DNA of 64,000 nucleotides, from contig ML976744.1 of the NCBI GenBank assembly GCA_010015655.1, forward strand, positions 36,060-100,059. Direction: 5' to 3'. The notes below the pieces were generated by a model. That model was not told the origin of the DNA. It ran no database searches and saw nothing but the letters and a program-made list of their open reading frames with translations. A program made the translations under genes and the position numbers. Positions 54,791-64,000 of the stretch are shown piece after piece. Numbering within the stretch: position 1 is the first letter of the stretch; every line of letters begins with the position of its first letter. Origin of the DNA: Bimuria novae-zelandiae CBS 107.79 (Eukaryota > Ascomycota > Dothideomycetes > Pleosporales > Didymosphaeriaceae).

Positions 54791-55114
54791 ATGGCCATTC
54801 TGATCAATATAAAATTGTACACCAGGCACTCAAGTGCTAGCATCGCATGGTCTGTAGATCGGTATGGAGATACGCCGCTTGTTAAGAAGCTTGCAGAAGG
54901 ACGTTCTCCGAGTAGCGTTTTAAACGACATAGGCTCGCTGAACTCAAAGAGTGGCTTTATGGCGGACCAACACTTCGGCGTAATATGGGCTATATCACTC
55001 ACCTATGGAGTTCCACCCAAGCTAGTGATCCAGGAAAAACCCATGACGGAACCAGATATCAAAGCCAGAGGCGTGAACGGCATCCGTGTGCGGCCGCGCC
55101 TCCCGTACCAATAA
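54791..55114 (+). CDS. Unrecognised 107-aa open frame
   Basis: An ATG at 54791 (after CTCGTCAG, which could also be a splice acceptor) gives 107 residues: MAILINIKLYTRHSSASIAW, then KLAEGRSPSSVLNDIGSLNS and ISLTYGVPPKLVIQEKP. It ends LPYQ-stop. A second open stretch in another frame (55117-55335; KIIATEMEPDDFDIDNKRPV, GTGNTSLEVDIETGKHEVIV) follows at once and looks protein-like. The two may be exons or a broken gene; no good donor/acceptor pair stands out. No domain recognised. Confidence 0.35.
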   Translation: MAILINIKLYTRHSSASIAWSVDRYGDTPLVKKLAEGRSPSSVLNDIGSLNSKSGFMADQHFGVIWAISLTYGVPPKLVIQEKPMTEPDIKARGVNGIRVRPRLPYQ

Positions 55115-55335
55115 CCTAGCTTTGGGAACGTTTGCTCACATGGGTATCTGTCAATGCCAATCCAGGCAAAAAGATAAGGGAGACCAAGATCATTGCAACT
55201 GAAATGGAGCCCGATGACTTCGATATTGACAACAAGAGGCCAGTGGCGTGTGTAACGGCTGGAACAGGGAATACGTCGCTCGAGGTTGATATTGAGACGG
55301 GGAAACACGAGGTTATCGTGGCAGGACTTTGCTAG

Positions 55336-55864
55336 GCCAACGACAGTGCGATAGGTAAATGAGCAAGGCAAGGAGGATGGAGATCTATAGGAGGAGACTG
55401 CAGGAGGGTATCCGTAGTGGCTGGGAGGGAGTCAGACGGTCAGAGGGGTGATGTACAAACAAAGTCGCTGTAGAAGACTGCCAGAAGTGATCTGTATCAT
55501 CATCCCAGGCTGCTGTTAAACGATCTCTAGAACATTGGAAGCTACGCGATCCAGCAACCAAAGGATAAGTCGGATGTCACCTCGTGATGCATTATTTTTT
55601 CATTGCGTTATGGTTAGGCCTTGAGCTTGCCGCACGGCGGACGCACGTTCATGAGCGGTTGATAATGAATTTAATGAGGAAGGCGCGACCATGGTATTTG
55701 CCCGATCCAACAGCAAAGAGATACTCACGTGTGCGACTTGGGCCGCCACCTGGGCACCTGCAAGCGACCGGGCACTTGAGTCTTCTTGGTCGTCGTCGAC
55801 TCTCCAAGCAAATAGCCACCACCCGCTTCCCCCCACATAAACACTCTTTCATTGGAACTTCGCC
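55336..55864. other. Intergenic / promoter of the 212-aa gene
   Basis: 529 bases without a convincing gene. The last 60 bases are C/A-rich leader-like sequence before the ATG at 55865. Confidence 0.4.
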
Positions 55865-56503
55865 ATGGTGTTCAACTTCTATATTCCCCTCACCACACAT
55901 ACATTCGAAAGACACGCGAGCGCTGAAACCGCGACGATAGCACTCCCCGCCAACTATACCGACGCTACGCCAGCCATGGAAGAACCCGAGCGCATCGCAT
56001 CTCATCTCCTCACTGCGCTCGACACAATCAAGCCTCCGATCATCGAAGCGATATTGGAGGTTACTGACACGGCACAAACTATCCTCGTTTTCGCCATCGG
56101 TCTTGCCTTGGCTGTTCTCATGCTGTACGCCATGAGCATATTGATCAACCTGATCGCTTTCCCATTCACTCGGAAGAAGACCGTCGAACAGCTCATGGCG
56201 CATTCTCTCGGCAAGACGGCGTATTGGGTAGTTGCTGCGTGGAAAGAAGGCTGGACGGCCGCGGCAGGCAACAACGACACCAGGGATGGAGAGGCTCGAC
56301 TGAAGCGCGCTCGCGTCGCTCTACACGTGGTACCGGCTCAGTCTAACCCGGACACAAAGGAAGACTTCAAGATGATAACGGATGTGGACCAACAGCAGGA
56401 GGACAAGACGCCCGAGGCTGACCGCCGGAATGAGCTGTTCGAAGGTGACGCTCCTGCGGAGGATGGAGAGCTGGTTGAGAACATGTGGGTTAGGGATCTC
56501 TGA
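55865..56503 (+). CDS. Single-pass membrane protein, unknown function (212 aa)
   Basis: A single-exon gene with a strong start context (CGCCATGG). One clear membrane segment lies at about residues 75-100 (TILVFAIGLALAVLMLYAMS), followed by positive residues (FTRKKT). The N-terminal part has an NYT glycosylation site and the C-terminal part is charged (VDQQQEDKTPEADRRNELFE). Positive-inside preference suggests a cytosolic C-terminus. No family recognised. No lesions. Confidence 0.7.
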   Translation: MVFNFYIPLTTHTFERHASAETATIALPANYTDATPAMEEPERIASHLLTALDTIKPPIIEAILEVTDTAQTILVFAIGLALAVLMLYAMSILINLIAFPFTRKKTVEQLMAHSLGKTAYWVVAAWKEGWTAAAGNNDTRDGEARLKRARVALHVVPAQSNPDTKEDFKMITDVDQQQEDKTPEADRRNELFEGDAPAEDGELVENMWVRDL

Positions 56504-57026
56504 GAGTGATGTAGCCGACTTGGTGACGAGTAGGCTGGCGTTTGGATATTGCAAAGAGTGGGCTTGCTGTGACGGAGCGTTGATGTTGAAGTTTCTCATG
56601 TTTGCCAAATGGTCGGGACGGTATTCTCAAATGTAATATCGGTGTTTGAAGTCTCACTTTCCCACTGGCACCTTTGACTCCCTGCAAGCCATGCGGATAA
56701 GATTGCTCAATGTCTTCAGCAGCACTTGCATTTGACTCTTGATGTTCTCACCTTGGGATTCCATACCAAGTTTCCTGAATTCTCTCTGCGTATCATTAGC
56801 TTGCTCTGAAGCAATCCGACGTCGATGATCTCGCTTGCAAAATCTTCCAGCACTCACTCGATGCTAGAAAGATCGCTCCCAGGTTATCCCACATCAACGC
56901 AAACAATGATTATAGCGACCAGGGTATTGATGCATATATAGCCTCTCGCTCGGCCCCCAAAGCCCCTCAACATTCACTCGCAAATCACGGCAACAACAGA
57001 AACCCACCACCGGACCTGTGCGCACC
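56504..57026. other. Intergenic with a TATA box
   Basis: 523 bases between two small plus-strand genes. A TATA box lies at 56933-56940, 87 bases before the next ATG; otherwise nothing recognised. Confidence 0.45.
56933..56940 (+). promoter_or_regulatory. TATA box
   Basis: CATATATA followed by GCC, 87 bases upstream of the ATG at 57027, with an A/C-rich leader between them. Confidence 0.5.
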
Positions 57027-57400
57027 ATGGCTCCCGCGTCCACTATCTCTGCACTCAACACCCTCCTCTTCCACTCAATCATTTTCCCAGTCCTCCTGCT
57101 CATTTTCATCTTGGTTCTATGCCTGGTGATCGGGAGCATAGTAAAGGCCTCTTCGAGTGGGTTGAAAATTGGCACACCGAGGAGCTTGAACCAGAGTATT
57201 GTATCGACAAATCGCTAGGTCTCAGGCTGCGTAGCGTCCTCCGCGAACTTACTAATGATTGTGGGCTGCTATTGGACGTGTTCGGCGATTTCGGGGCCGA
57301 CGAAGAGAGCGACAGTGGTTTTGACGAGTCCTCTCTCAGCTATGAGGCTCAGGCTGGCGCCACGCGGCCACCTGGTCAGAAATTCGATGGAAAGCTCTAG
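57027..57400 (+). CDS. Small membrane protein gene with uncertain internal structure
   Basis: An ATG in good context (CACCATGG) gives MAPASTISALNTLLFHSIIF followed by a strong hydrophobic segment (PVLLLIFILVLCLVIG). That frame ends at 57218. An overlapping frame (57119-57400) encodes an acidic soluble tail: GLFEWVENWHTEELEPEYCI, LRSVLRELTNDCGLLLDVFG, DEESDSGFDESSLSYEAQAG. A 41- or 44-bp intron starting GTAAAG at 57140 could join them in frame; alternatively one frameshift separates them. The TATA box upstream favours a real gene. No family recognised. Confidence 0.45.
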
Positions 57401-58277
57401 GCTTCATTAGGGGTGCGCCAGAGAGCAGCGTCGTGGGGGTGATGGATGGTGATTGAACGACACTGGGGTGTGTGGAACATGTTGCAAGATATCTAAGGGG
57501 TTGGCGATTGCATTCGAAAAGCTTCAAAGCGCAGAGATCTCGAGGAGAACCGGACCATGGTACAAGCAAAGTCAGGGTGGGGAAAGATTGACCGCTGCAC
57601 TGGCACACGTGAGGTACACACCTATGTATGGCTCTCTGAAGGATAAAGAAGGGAGAGAATTAGCAAACAGCCTCCACGATGGTGTTGCAGCCGTTATTGG
57701 TCTTCGGCCGTTGTAATCATGTTCAATTTCTTGGTGTTGTGTCATTGAAAATGTCAGTTATCGTCAGCACTAGGCGAAAGTGTGGGGTTACGGGTGAAGA
57801 TCTCGCTAAATTCACCCTAGCCTTCGACCATTGGCGGAGATATGCCGTCAGTTCTTCGTAGCTACAATCCTTTTGTCGCCTTCCAGCAGCGCCACAACGG
57901 TGGTGGCAGCGGCCGTAATGTTGCGCATGCGACCGAGCTGCAAGATAATATCGACGTTGAGCCTCACCAGGCAAGGGCTGCCACGTTCCTCCTTATCTTC
58001 GGGCGGTCCTATGCGCCTGTCAACGATTCCGCGTACTTAGCTGATTGGCGTCAGCCCTCATCCTTCTGGCCAAGGACCGGGACCCTGGAGTGGATTGCAG
58101 TTATCTCTGCGAACTAACTACTAGACGCCCAAGCTTTTCCCTTTCCCTTATCTCCCCACAAGGCCTCAGGTGTATAAGCGCACGCGACTCTCCAACCGTC
58201 GCTAAACGCATTCGTCTTTTGCTCCAAGTCTGCGTCCGACCCGTACGTGTCGTGTCGCGTGCTATTACAACCAAAAC
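57401..58277. other. Intergenic / promoter of the permease gene
   Basis: 877 bases with no convincing gene. Open frames at 57453-57716 and 57842-58117 have no recognisable motif. The final 130 bases are pyrimidine-rich leader (CCCAAGCTTTTCCCTTTCCC). Confidence 0.45.
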
Positions 58278-60470
58278 ATGGCATCCACCGAGAAGGACGT
58301 CATGTACGAGAAGAACGTCTCGCCCGCCACGTCCTCAGCAGAGCCGATTGCGGCGGGTCACATGTCAAAGAGAAGGGGTTTCCCGGGTTTCAGTCTCGAG
58401 GTCCGTCAAGAGCCCAGCAGCTTTGCAAAGTCGGCCAACTTGTCCAATGCCGATTTCGACCCTATACCTCCTTCGAAGCGAACATGGAATTGGGGCGCGT
58501 ATGTCGCATATTGGATGGCCGATGCCTGGGCAGTGTCGAATTGGGAAGTCGGTGAGTGTCAACATACCATTTTTTTTTTCAATCACCGCACTGAAATGAG
58601 CGCAAATTTGTGCTGACTTTTGTATGCAGCTTCCTCGATGATTGCTGTGGGTCTTGACTGGAAGATGGCCATCGGTGCATGTGTGCTCGGCAACACCATC
58701 ATGGGTCTTGTTATTACCATTAACGGCCGGATGGGAGCTATTGTGGGTTTCATCATCTGGGAGAATCAAATATGCGGCTAATCTCCCTAGCTTCACACTC
58801 CGTTTCCTGTACTCGCGCGCATGCCATTTGGCTACTACTTTGCACAGTTTGTGGTCTTGTCGCGCTGCGTTTTGGCAATTGTTTGGCTCGGGTAAGAAAG
58901 TCCGCACCAGTCACCACTTGAAATTACTAACGATCTGGAGTGTCCAAACGGTGACAGGAGGACAGTGTATGTCTGTGCTGCTCACAGCAATCTGGCCAAG
59001 CTTTGCTAGAATTCCCAACCACATACCCGAAAGCCAGGGCATCACCACGTCGGGAATGGTCGGATTTTTGCTTTACTTCTTACTCCAGCTCCCATTCCTA
59101 TGCATTCCGTATACGAAGGTGAGACTTCTACAAAGTTGCCATTTTCTATTCGTGGGCTAAATGACGATACAGGTCCAATACTTCTTCGCCTTTAAGAGTG
59201 TAATTGCACCAATCGTCTTCTTCGCCGTGTTCGGAGACACCCTACGCAGAGCTGGAGGAACAGTGAGCAAGAGCACAGTTATCACAGATGACGTTAAAGT
59301 CCACGGTTCAGTTCTTGCATGGGCTTTCTTCGGAAGTAAGTAATATATCAGACCATCTGTGCTCCGCATCTGCTAACCATCACTCCACTCGCAGATTTGA
59401 ACGGAGTTCTAGGCAACTATGCTACCTTGGGCCTCAACATTGCCGATTTCTCGAGATACTCCAACAAGCCTAGCGCGCAGAACATTCAGGCCATCGTGAT
59501 CCCGTTTATCTTCAGTACGTATTGAGCTACGCATCGCACCGTACATTTTCTAATCAGATTGACAGCTGTTGTTGGTTTGCTCGGTATTTTCACTGCTGCA
59601 GCTGCGCAGACAGCATACGGCGAGGTCATGTGGAACCCCATCGACATTATTCACAAATGGATGGATAGCGGATCGCATGGTGGCCGCGCAGCTGCCGCTT
59701 TCGCCGCCATCGGCCTCATCATCGTCACCCTTGGCATCAACATCTCCGCCAACTCCATCTCCGCCGCCAACGACCTCATGTCTTTTGCCCCCAAGTACAT
59801 CAACATCCGCCGTGGTCAACTGCTTGCAGCCGTGCTCGGCGCCTGGGCCTTCGTCCCCTGGAAGATTCTCGCATCCGCCGCAAAGTTCCTCGCCTTCCTA
59901 GGCGGTTACACCATCTTCTTGGGTCCCATGACATCGATTCTCATCACCGACTACTACATCGTCCGACGAGGAAACGTGTCTGTGCCCGACATGTACGACT
60001 TCCACGGCATGTACCGTTACTCCCCCAAGTTCGCGAGCAACTGGCGCGCCGTCGTCGCCTTCTTCATTGGCTGTATTCCTCCACTTCCCGGCTTTGTCAA
60101 CAACATCGTTGTGTCGGGTCATGGCACCACCAGCGTCTCTGAGGGCGGTCAACACCTGTAAGCTCCTTCCCTTATCCCCTTCCCTACTCCTGTTTACCGT
60201 GTCGCACTATTTAAAAATCTTTTCCACGAGCGAGGGATTTACTAACACCATCCACGCAGTTTCGCCATCGGTTACATCTACTCCTTCATCGCAGCCGGCG
60301 TCTTCTACTGGGGCTTCAACCGCTTCTTCCCGCACCCAGAGTCCACCATGGACCACGCCGAAACGGGCGAGGACATCATCGCCGCGCAGGACGCGAAGAA
60401 CATGGAAGAGCGCCGTGGAAGCTGGTCGGAGCACAAGCCGAACCTCGTTTCTAGGATGTTCATTGTTTAG
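58278..60470 (+). CDS. NCS1-family nucleobase/allantoin-type permease (8 exons, 583 aa)
   Basis: Exons: 58278-58551, 58630-58742, 58791-58891, 58941-59118, 59173-59335, 59395-59514, 59566-60157 and 60260-60470. All introns are GT/AG (48-102 bp) and all phases match, giving 583 residues. The N-terminal cytosolic region ends SKRTWNWGAYVAYWMADAWA, the usual NCS1 entry to TM1. Other signatures are MPFGYYFAQFVVLSRCVLAI, TVTGGQCMSVLLTAIWPSF, LNIADFSRYSNKPSAQNIQA and ISANSISAANDLMSFAPKYI; about 12 transmembrane segments. These resemble the Fur-type branch (uracil, allantoin, uridine or thiamine uptake) more than the Fcy branch. It is probably a plasma-membrane proton symporter; the exact substrate is not deducible. 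A Zn2Cys6 regulator gene lies convergently downstream. Confidence 0.93.
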
Positions 60471-61570
60471 GACGACTGGAGGAAATGGAATTATTGCGAA
60501 ATTAGACCGATCGTTAGAATCGTATCGAGCGGCTCAACTTAATGCTATGCTGATTACTACTTGCTCGTGTCTGAGTATTCTATCCTTCTATTGCATGGCG
60601 ATGCTTCCAGGGAGACGGTGCTGCTCGGAAGGCTTCAGAAATTTAAACTGCCTAATCTGGTAATTTTATCCCACGCGTTGAAATATGCATCGGGCCCTGT
60701 ACGCAGGCACAAGTCCATCTGGGCACGGTTTTCCGATCACAGTTTCACTACGACTAAGTGTCCTGATTCCAACCACGCTACGCTGGGAATTCGCGCTAGT
60801 TCAAACTGCCTAATCAGGTAATCCGTTTGAAGCCGTCGATCTACGCATCAGCTTTCGTACGCGGTCGTGAGTCCACCCACGACCCATTGTCAGGTTTCAA
60901 TTTTGCAATAGCCTAGTGTGTCAAGTCCAACCAGGATGCACAATCGTAACGTTAACTTCTAGATTCTTTTCTTGGCCACGAGGAGAGTTACACACGTGTG
61001 TGCTGGCGACTCCAATCTGCACTTTTTCCTACATTGCATGCATTGGAAGCCGTTATTATTCCTCTATCTTTTAGCCGCCGTCCGTCATCGTCGTTTGCTT
61101 ACTACACGGTATCGGACACTCTATTGTGAACCCGAAGGATAGGATCAGCAAGCCTTTCGTAGAGGCATTAGGGTATTGTGCGAGTGCTCATGTGTTTAGC
61201 TTTAAGTAGGAGAGAATTTAGGGAGCTGCGAGAGGTAGCGATGCGGGCGGAGACGCAGAGGTACATCTTCGACGTTATAAGGCTAGGATGGTGGACGACA
61301 AAGCAGTTACAGCAACAGGGCCACAATCAGAGGTAGACGCTGCAAGGAGGGAGAAGTCGCGCCCGGCTCTAGTCGCGCTCGTATGTAACATTAAGATAGT
61401 AGAAAATCCCCTAAGAAGTACAAACCCATCGTGCTTAGGGTATCAATACCGACTATGCGCCGAACGCCCTGCTTCCGTCCCGCCATGTCGCCTTTTTATG
61501 ATGTCAACACGCGAAGATGTACCCGAGACCCGACTAGTGGATCTAGCATTAAGCAGTAAACAAATATCCG
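60471..61570. other. Intergenic between convergent genes
   Basis: 1.1 kb with no gene recognised. A 20-bp direct repeat with one mismatch (AAACTGCCTAATC-GGTAAT) occurs at 60645-60664 and 60803-60822. The plus-strand open frame at 61288-61608 runs antisense into the regulator and is not convincing. Confidence 0.45.
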
Positions 61571-64000
61571 TCATATCCAGGGAACGCCGTATTTTCCTTC
61601 TCTCATAGCGAAGACAGAACTCCACAGATCAGTATTAAGAGTCGAGGCTGAACTCGATCCGTTCGCGTGGCCATCGGGTACGAGCGGCTCAACACCGACG
61701 CCAGGCTGCTGGGCAAAGTCCAGCGAAGTATAAGGGAGCATATTTTTCACGTCTGCTCCTGCCGTGCCTCCAAACCCAAAGACTGTGGGATCCACAACCT
61801 GCTGGCGCGCATTCTCGACATCTGCAAAGTCGTTTCTGATCCGGCGCGCGACTGCAAGACCGGAAGCTAGGTTCGCCAGGATGTTATTAGCATCGCTGTG
61901 GGCTTCCTCGTAGTAGCCTGACGGATGATCGTTTAGACCAACGTATGGCATGTCCCGGAAGAGTAAAGTTGCCAATGTCAGAATGGCGCCGCCTAGAGAT
62001 GATGCCATGTGAAAGCGGAAGGAAGTTGCTTCGTTCGTGTCGCTTTCGTGAGCTTTTGCGCGTTGCACGATCTTGACAGCCATATCTCCACATGTGCAAA
62101 CCATCTCGGCATCGTACTGCAGACTGAGCATTGCTTGGCGGAAGAGCAGGAGGCGCAATTGATCGAGGCTGTTCTGAACGATGGTATGTTGGCGCAGCTG
62201 TCGAGTCTCTGGAGGGTACTCAGGCGACAGCAAAGGAATGGTAGGGAGGACAGTTTCAGTCCAGTGTTTGATGCGGGCATCGAAAACAAGCGCATTGTCC
62301 ATGACCAACCCGTCTTTAGATGCGGTAGCAGCAAAGAGTCCGTCCCAAGCATCTGCTGCTAGGCGTCCCCAGCACACCATGCAATTGAGGTACACGTTTG
62401 ATGATAACGATACATTTGGTTCTGGTAAAGGTTGATCGGGGTGTATTTCCTATACCCTGTCAGATGGAACGGAGATGAGAGCCGCTGTGCTCACCTTGTC
62501 GTGGAGATACGCGGGCTGCTCGATATCAATATCTGCCTCGCGAATACTGTACGGCCGCCCACAACTGAGAGATATGCGGCGGTCGAGAAAGTACACAGTC
62601 CAGAATATGCGTTGTCGCATGTGAATCTCAAACGGAGTATAAGTTCGCCAAGAAGACTGTTGGTGAAGTCCTGCCTGGAAACATAGTCGGGCCGCTATTC
62701 CGATGATACTATAAGCAGCATTTCCTTTGTCGGCATACATAAGATAGACAGCCTACGAAAATTAGTGCTTATTTGAAGAAGAGGATGGCGACTGTACCTC
62801 TAGGGCCAAGAACTGTAACAAGGCGAGATTGACCCGACCACTCGTTCGCCGCTTTCCAACCAGGTCGTCTGCTGCTCGGAACCACTGCCAACCCGGAGGG
62901 CTGGGTTGGGATGCTGGATCCAATGGGTCTGTGACATTTCTCGTGGTAAGTTCTTGTTCATTTGTACGTCTCGGGACTGTGATGAAAATAAACTGACCTA
63001 ATGCTGTCGCGATATCTACACAAGCGAAGACAATGTAGTTGAGAGCTAAAAGTGAGATGTGGTCTGCTTGAACGGCGGGGACCGAAAGCAGCTTCTCGCT
63101 GCCTATGCGAAACTCGACCTCGTTCACACACGGGTAGTACGGGGCAATGTCGTCGAAGAAGACACCCAAGTACCTTTGATATTCCACCGGATTGGGGAAA
63201 GCAAAGGTCCTGGCACCTACCCGGACCGTGGCTGGAACATCGCCACTGCTCGCCGGGCTCACCGCTGAGATGGAATGCCGTGCCCTTTCCGGACTCCCCA
63301 TACTGATCTCGCCTTGTTGCACAGATGGTAAGGAAAGGGTAGCCTCGCCAGCGATCTGCATCAGAAAGTCGGCGTGTAGTCGCTCGCTGGCGGCCCCGTC
63401 GCGCTCCATGCTCATGCGAGGCGTCACGGTCATGCCGCGCTCCAGCATCAGCGATTCCATCATGCTCTCAATGCGCGCCATGCGTGCCTCCATCGACAGG
63501 CCCAACACGCTGGCGTCGCTCGCCCGCCGCTCGATGCCTTCATTGCGCGGCACAAGACTCCTCCGAAATGTGCCATTGCTGTTGTCGTTTGTAGCCAAGG
63601 TTGTGGGGGCTTGGGTGAGCGTGGGCCTACTGAGGTTCTGTAGGGCTTCGGCGGCCGTCTGGTCTTCCGAGTAGAAACAGCGTTTTCCGCTATCGACGCA
63701 CCGCTGGCAGGGATTTTCGCCGGAGCACTGGGGATGCGTTAGCTCTCGTCCTCCAGCTGACCATCAATCACGCGACCACCCGCCTGGGTCTGTCTCTGCT
63801 CTAGATGTATCGCATTCATTGAACAACAGAACAGGTGACCGTGCCAGAACACGTGCTAGACAACGACATACCTTCAGTTTGCTGCGGCGGCAAGATACGC
63901 TGTAGCTGCTGTTAGGATACGGAACGGTTCGGAATGCGGAGCGTCTACTTCCCAAGCTCTGGAGATGACCGTTAGCCTGCGAAAGAAATCTAATTTTGGC
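61571..64000 (-). CDS. Zn2Cys6 fungal transcription factor, 5'-partial (at least 5 exons)
   Basis: Exons, right to left: up to 63872 (5' end outside the window), 63727-62998, 62913-62798, 62752-62495 and 62449-61571. Introns of 144, 84, 45 and 45 bp have GT/AG ends and matching phases. The binuclear zinc cluster spans the first intron: YSVSCRRSKLK then CSGENPCQRCVDSGKRC. The first of the six expected cysteines is serine here. A coiled-coil-like linker follows (MEARMARIESMMESLMLERG), then a fungal-specific regulatory domain (PF04082 type): NYIVFACVDIATAL, GWQWFRAADDLVG, HMRQRIFWTVYFLDRRISLS, CGRPYSIREADIDIEQPAYL. The C-terminal region is intact to the stop at 61571. Probably nuclear, binding CGG-type sites; target genes unknown, though the neighbouring permease is a candidate. 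Confidence 0.88.

Overview
The window looks like a filamentous ascomycete genome, most likely Dothideomycetes/Pleosporales. Genes carry 45-100 bp spliceosomal introns with GTAAGT-like donors. Typical fungal families are present: hybrid histidine kinase, FLC/TRP-like channel, NCS1 permease, Zn2Cys6 regulator and F-box proteins. Transposon-derived DNA has been converted to TA-rich sequence in which nearly every glutamine and many tryptophan codons are stops. That is the signature of repeat-induced point mutation (RIP), which acts by C-to-T change mainly at CpA. Family names come from reading motifs; no database search was run.

Layout. 1-6.2 kb is a transposon mosaic: piggyBac-type and hAT remnants, an LTR, a Tc1/mariner transposase and two MITEs, with one intact small gene at 2190-2819. 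6.9-11.0 kb is an intact hybrid histidine kinase. 11.4-16.1 kb holds a complete mariner-like element and a complete pogo-like element; the pogo element carries two further insertions. 16.7-20.9 kb has a small secreted protein gene and an 842-residue protein of unknown function, both on the minus strand. 22.2-39.0 kb is a run of five decayed genes: quinone-oxidoreductase-like dehydrogenase, pyroglutamyl peptidase, F-box protein, protein kinase, and F-box/LRR-like protein. The first F-box gene is split by a 9.5 kb nested transposon stack (24,944-34,399). 39.9-64 kb is mostly conventional gene space: a protein kinase, an FLC-family channel, an NADP-type alcohol dehydrogenase, an unrecognised frameshifted gene, two small membrane-protein genes, an 8-exon NCS1 permease, and a Zn2Cys6 regulator that runs off the right edge.

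The strongest result is the insertion history that target-site duplications allow to be read. A hAT element (8-bp duplication GCGTGCTT) landed in the F-box gene. A Ty3/Gypsy-type LTR element (TAAAT) landed in the hAT. An LTR element that later became a solo LTR (ATAAT) landed in the Gypsy element. The solo LTR is far less mutated than its host, so RIP of the host probably came first. Another LTR of the same family sits at a hAT/Tc1 junction without a target duplication and probably marks a rearrangement. Long clean reading frames in the kinase, channel and permease genes argue that the pseudogene lesions are mostly real rather than general sequence error. I see no tRNA, rRNA or CRISPR array.
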